Assembly: GCF_017873215.1 (NCBI RefSeq)
Contig: NZ_JAGGKA010000003.1
Span: forward strand, 124,001-188,000
Source of the DNA: Clostridium tetanomorphum
GTDB taxonomy: Bacteria; Bacillota; Clostridia; Clostridiales; Clostridiaceae
Reading direction: 5' to 3'
DNA: 64,000 nt
Below, in pieces: positions 62,825 to 64,000 of this stretch. Under the pieces are notes generated by a model. It did no database searches and was not told the origin of the DNA. It saw only the letters and a program-made list of their open reading frames with translations. The translations under genes were made by a program, and so were the position numbers. Positions within the stretch are counted from its first letter, which is position 1, and each line of letters begins with the position of its first letter.

Positions 62825-64000
62825 ATGAAGGATATTAATATAAAGAAGTTCTTTAAAAAGGAGGTTAAGAAAAATATTATTATTTTAATAGCCTCAATTA
62901 TACTAATATATTTACTTATCTCATTATATTTTGTTAATCATTATTTTTTTAATACAGTAATGAATGGAGTAGATGTTTCATTAAAAGCACATGATGATGT
63001 AAATAATATTATTATAAATTATATTAAAGATTATAAGCTACAGTTAATCGAAAGAAATGGAGAAATAGAAGAAATAATAGGACAAGATATAGGAATGAAG
63101 TACAATGAGAAAAATAGTGCTCATAGAATTTATCAAATGAAGAATTCTTTAAAATGGATAAGTTCATTAATAAAGAAGCAAGAATATTATGTATGTGATT
63201 TATTTGTTTATAATAAAGATAAATTAGAAAACAAAATAAATACATTAAAATGTTTAAATAGAGATATTATAGAATCCCAAAATGTAAGCTTTAAGTATTC
63301 AAATGGTTCATATGAAGCTGTTAAAGAAATATATGGAAATAAGATATATAAAGATATATTAAATCAAGCTATAGAAATGAGTATATTAGAAGGAAAAACA
63401 AAATTAGATTTAAATAGAAATTTGTGTTATGAAAATCCACAGTATACTTTAAGATCTGATAAAACTTTTCAAACTAACAATTTACTAAATAAATATGTAG
63501 GGACAAAAATTACTTATGTGTTTGGAAGCAAAAATGAAATATTAGATGGAAATATAATAAATAAATGGCTTAGGATTGATGAGAATTTAGACATAGTAAT
63601 AGATAAAAAAGCAGTTAATGAATATGTACAAGGCTTAAGCAAAAAATATGATACAGTTGGCATAGGGAGAAAAATTAAAGCATCTACAAATAAAATAGTA
63701 GAAGTTAAGGGAGGATTCTATGGATGGAAAATTAATTGTGCTGCTGAAGTAAAAGTATTATTAGAAAATATAAAACTTGGTAAAGCATTAAAAAAAGAAC
63801 CTATATATATTCAAAAGGCTTTATTTAGAAATGAAGATGACATAGGCAATACTTATGTAGAAATTAACATAACAAGACAACATCTATGGTTTTATAAAGA
63901 TGGAAAGCTTATAATTGAAGGGTCAGTAGTAACAGGCAATCCTAATAAGGGAAATGGAACTAGTGTTGGGGTGTATATGCTTAATTATAAACAAAAAGGA
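62825..64000 (+). CDS. Membrane-anchored L,D-transpeptidase (3' end outside window)
   Basis: 392 codons are visible with no stop before the window ends. An N-terminal membrane helix is at about 18-40 (IIILIASIILIYLLISLYFV). Next is a YoaR-like/PG_binding_4 region of two repeats (about 45-320, including TLRSDKTFQTNNLLNKYVG). The beginning of a YkuD domain follows (YVEINITRQHLWFYKDGKLIIEGSVVTGNPNKGNGT). The catalytic Cys would lie beyond 64000. It would cross-link peptidoglycan outside the membrane. The ribosome site before the ATG is weak (AAAGG at distance). Confidence 0.82.
   Translation, partial: MKDINIKKFFKKEVKKNIIILIASIILIYLLISLYFVNHYFFNTVMNGVDVSLKAHDDVNNIIINYIKDYKLQLIERNGEIEEIIGQDIGMKYNEKNSAHRIYQMKNSLKWISSLIKKQEYYVCDLFVYNKDKLENKINTLKCLNRDIIESQNVSFKYSNGSYEAVKEIYGNKIYKDILNQAIEMSILEGKTKLDLNRNLCYENPQYTLRSDKTFQTNNLLNKYVGTKITYVFGSKNEILDGNIINKWLRIDENLDIVIDKKAVNEYVQGLSKKYDTVGIGRKIKASTNKIVEVKGGFYGWKINCAAEVKVLLENIKLGKALKKEPIYIQKALFRNEDDIGNTYVEINITRQHLWFYKDGKLIIEGSVVTGNPNKGNGTSVGVYMLNYKQKG

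Overview
This is AT-rich, low-GC DNA from a Clostridium-type Firmicute, most likely Clostridium sensu stricto. The evidence is strong AGGAGG ribosome sites, TTG/GTG starts, T-box and S-box (SAM) leaders, a type I-B-like CRISPR repeat and clostridial gene families. The species cannot be named from the sequence. No rRNA, tRNA, insertion sequence, prophage or replication origin was seen. 

Layout. 1-6.2 kb: a hexuronate operon (partial 2-keto-3-deoxygluconate kinase, TRAP transporter dctPQM, uxuA, uxuB). 6.5-7.0 kb: an eight-repeat CRISPR array without cas genes. 7.3-10.7 kb: nucleotidyltransferases including cca, and two unknown proteins. 10.9-14.2 kb: tryptophanase with a sodium symporter likely to import tryptophan. 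14.3-28.5 kb: nitroreductase, two ABC-2 type exporters, a second sodium symporter, an AI-2E family permease, a pyruvate-kinase-like protein without its C-terminal domain, a diguanylate cyclase, a WYL regulator, an iron alcohol dehydrogenase and a cysteine-desulfurase-like enzyme. 28.6-31.5 kb: metNIQ behind two consecutive SAM riboswitches. 31.7-39.1 kb: an esterase, a stand-alone pyruvate-kinase C-domain protein, mgtE with a short acidic/proline leader ORF, a PII-like/DUF1538 pair, and an SdpI/CAAX-protease cluster. 39.3-46.4 kb: trpEGDCFBA behind a tryptophan T-box leader with two terminator modules. 46.5-52.5 kb: an L,D-transpeptidase, then a TetR regulator and the MacAB-like efflux operon it probably represses. 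52.8-62.6 kb: a chemoreceptor with an early stop codon, SanA-like, AraC, radical SAM, MerR plus MATE, PhzF, FusB-type EF-G-binding and Mor-like genes. The window ends inside a second L,D-transpeptidase. 

Shared themes. Tryptophan synthesis (T-box controlled) and tryptophan breakdown (tnaA plus symporter) sit in the same 35 kb. RNA-level control is common: tandem SAM riboswitches, the trp T-box leader, a candidate Mg-sensing leader ORF before mgtE, and leader or hairpin arrangements before a FusB-family gene. Regulator-efflux pairs are explicit in the DNA: TetR palindromes over two promoters, and a MerR promoter with a 19-bp spacer before the MATE gene. 

The best candidate for something undescribed is the 27-codon ORF at 33104-33187. 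It begins MDTDPEP and overlaps the mgtE ribosome binding site, which resembles in outline the enterobacterial mgtL magnesium sensor. Three genes (AI-2E family, a small membrane protein, trpF) appear to start at ATA or ATT.
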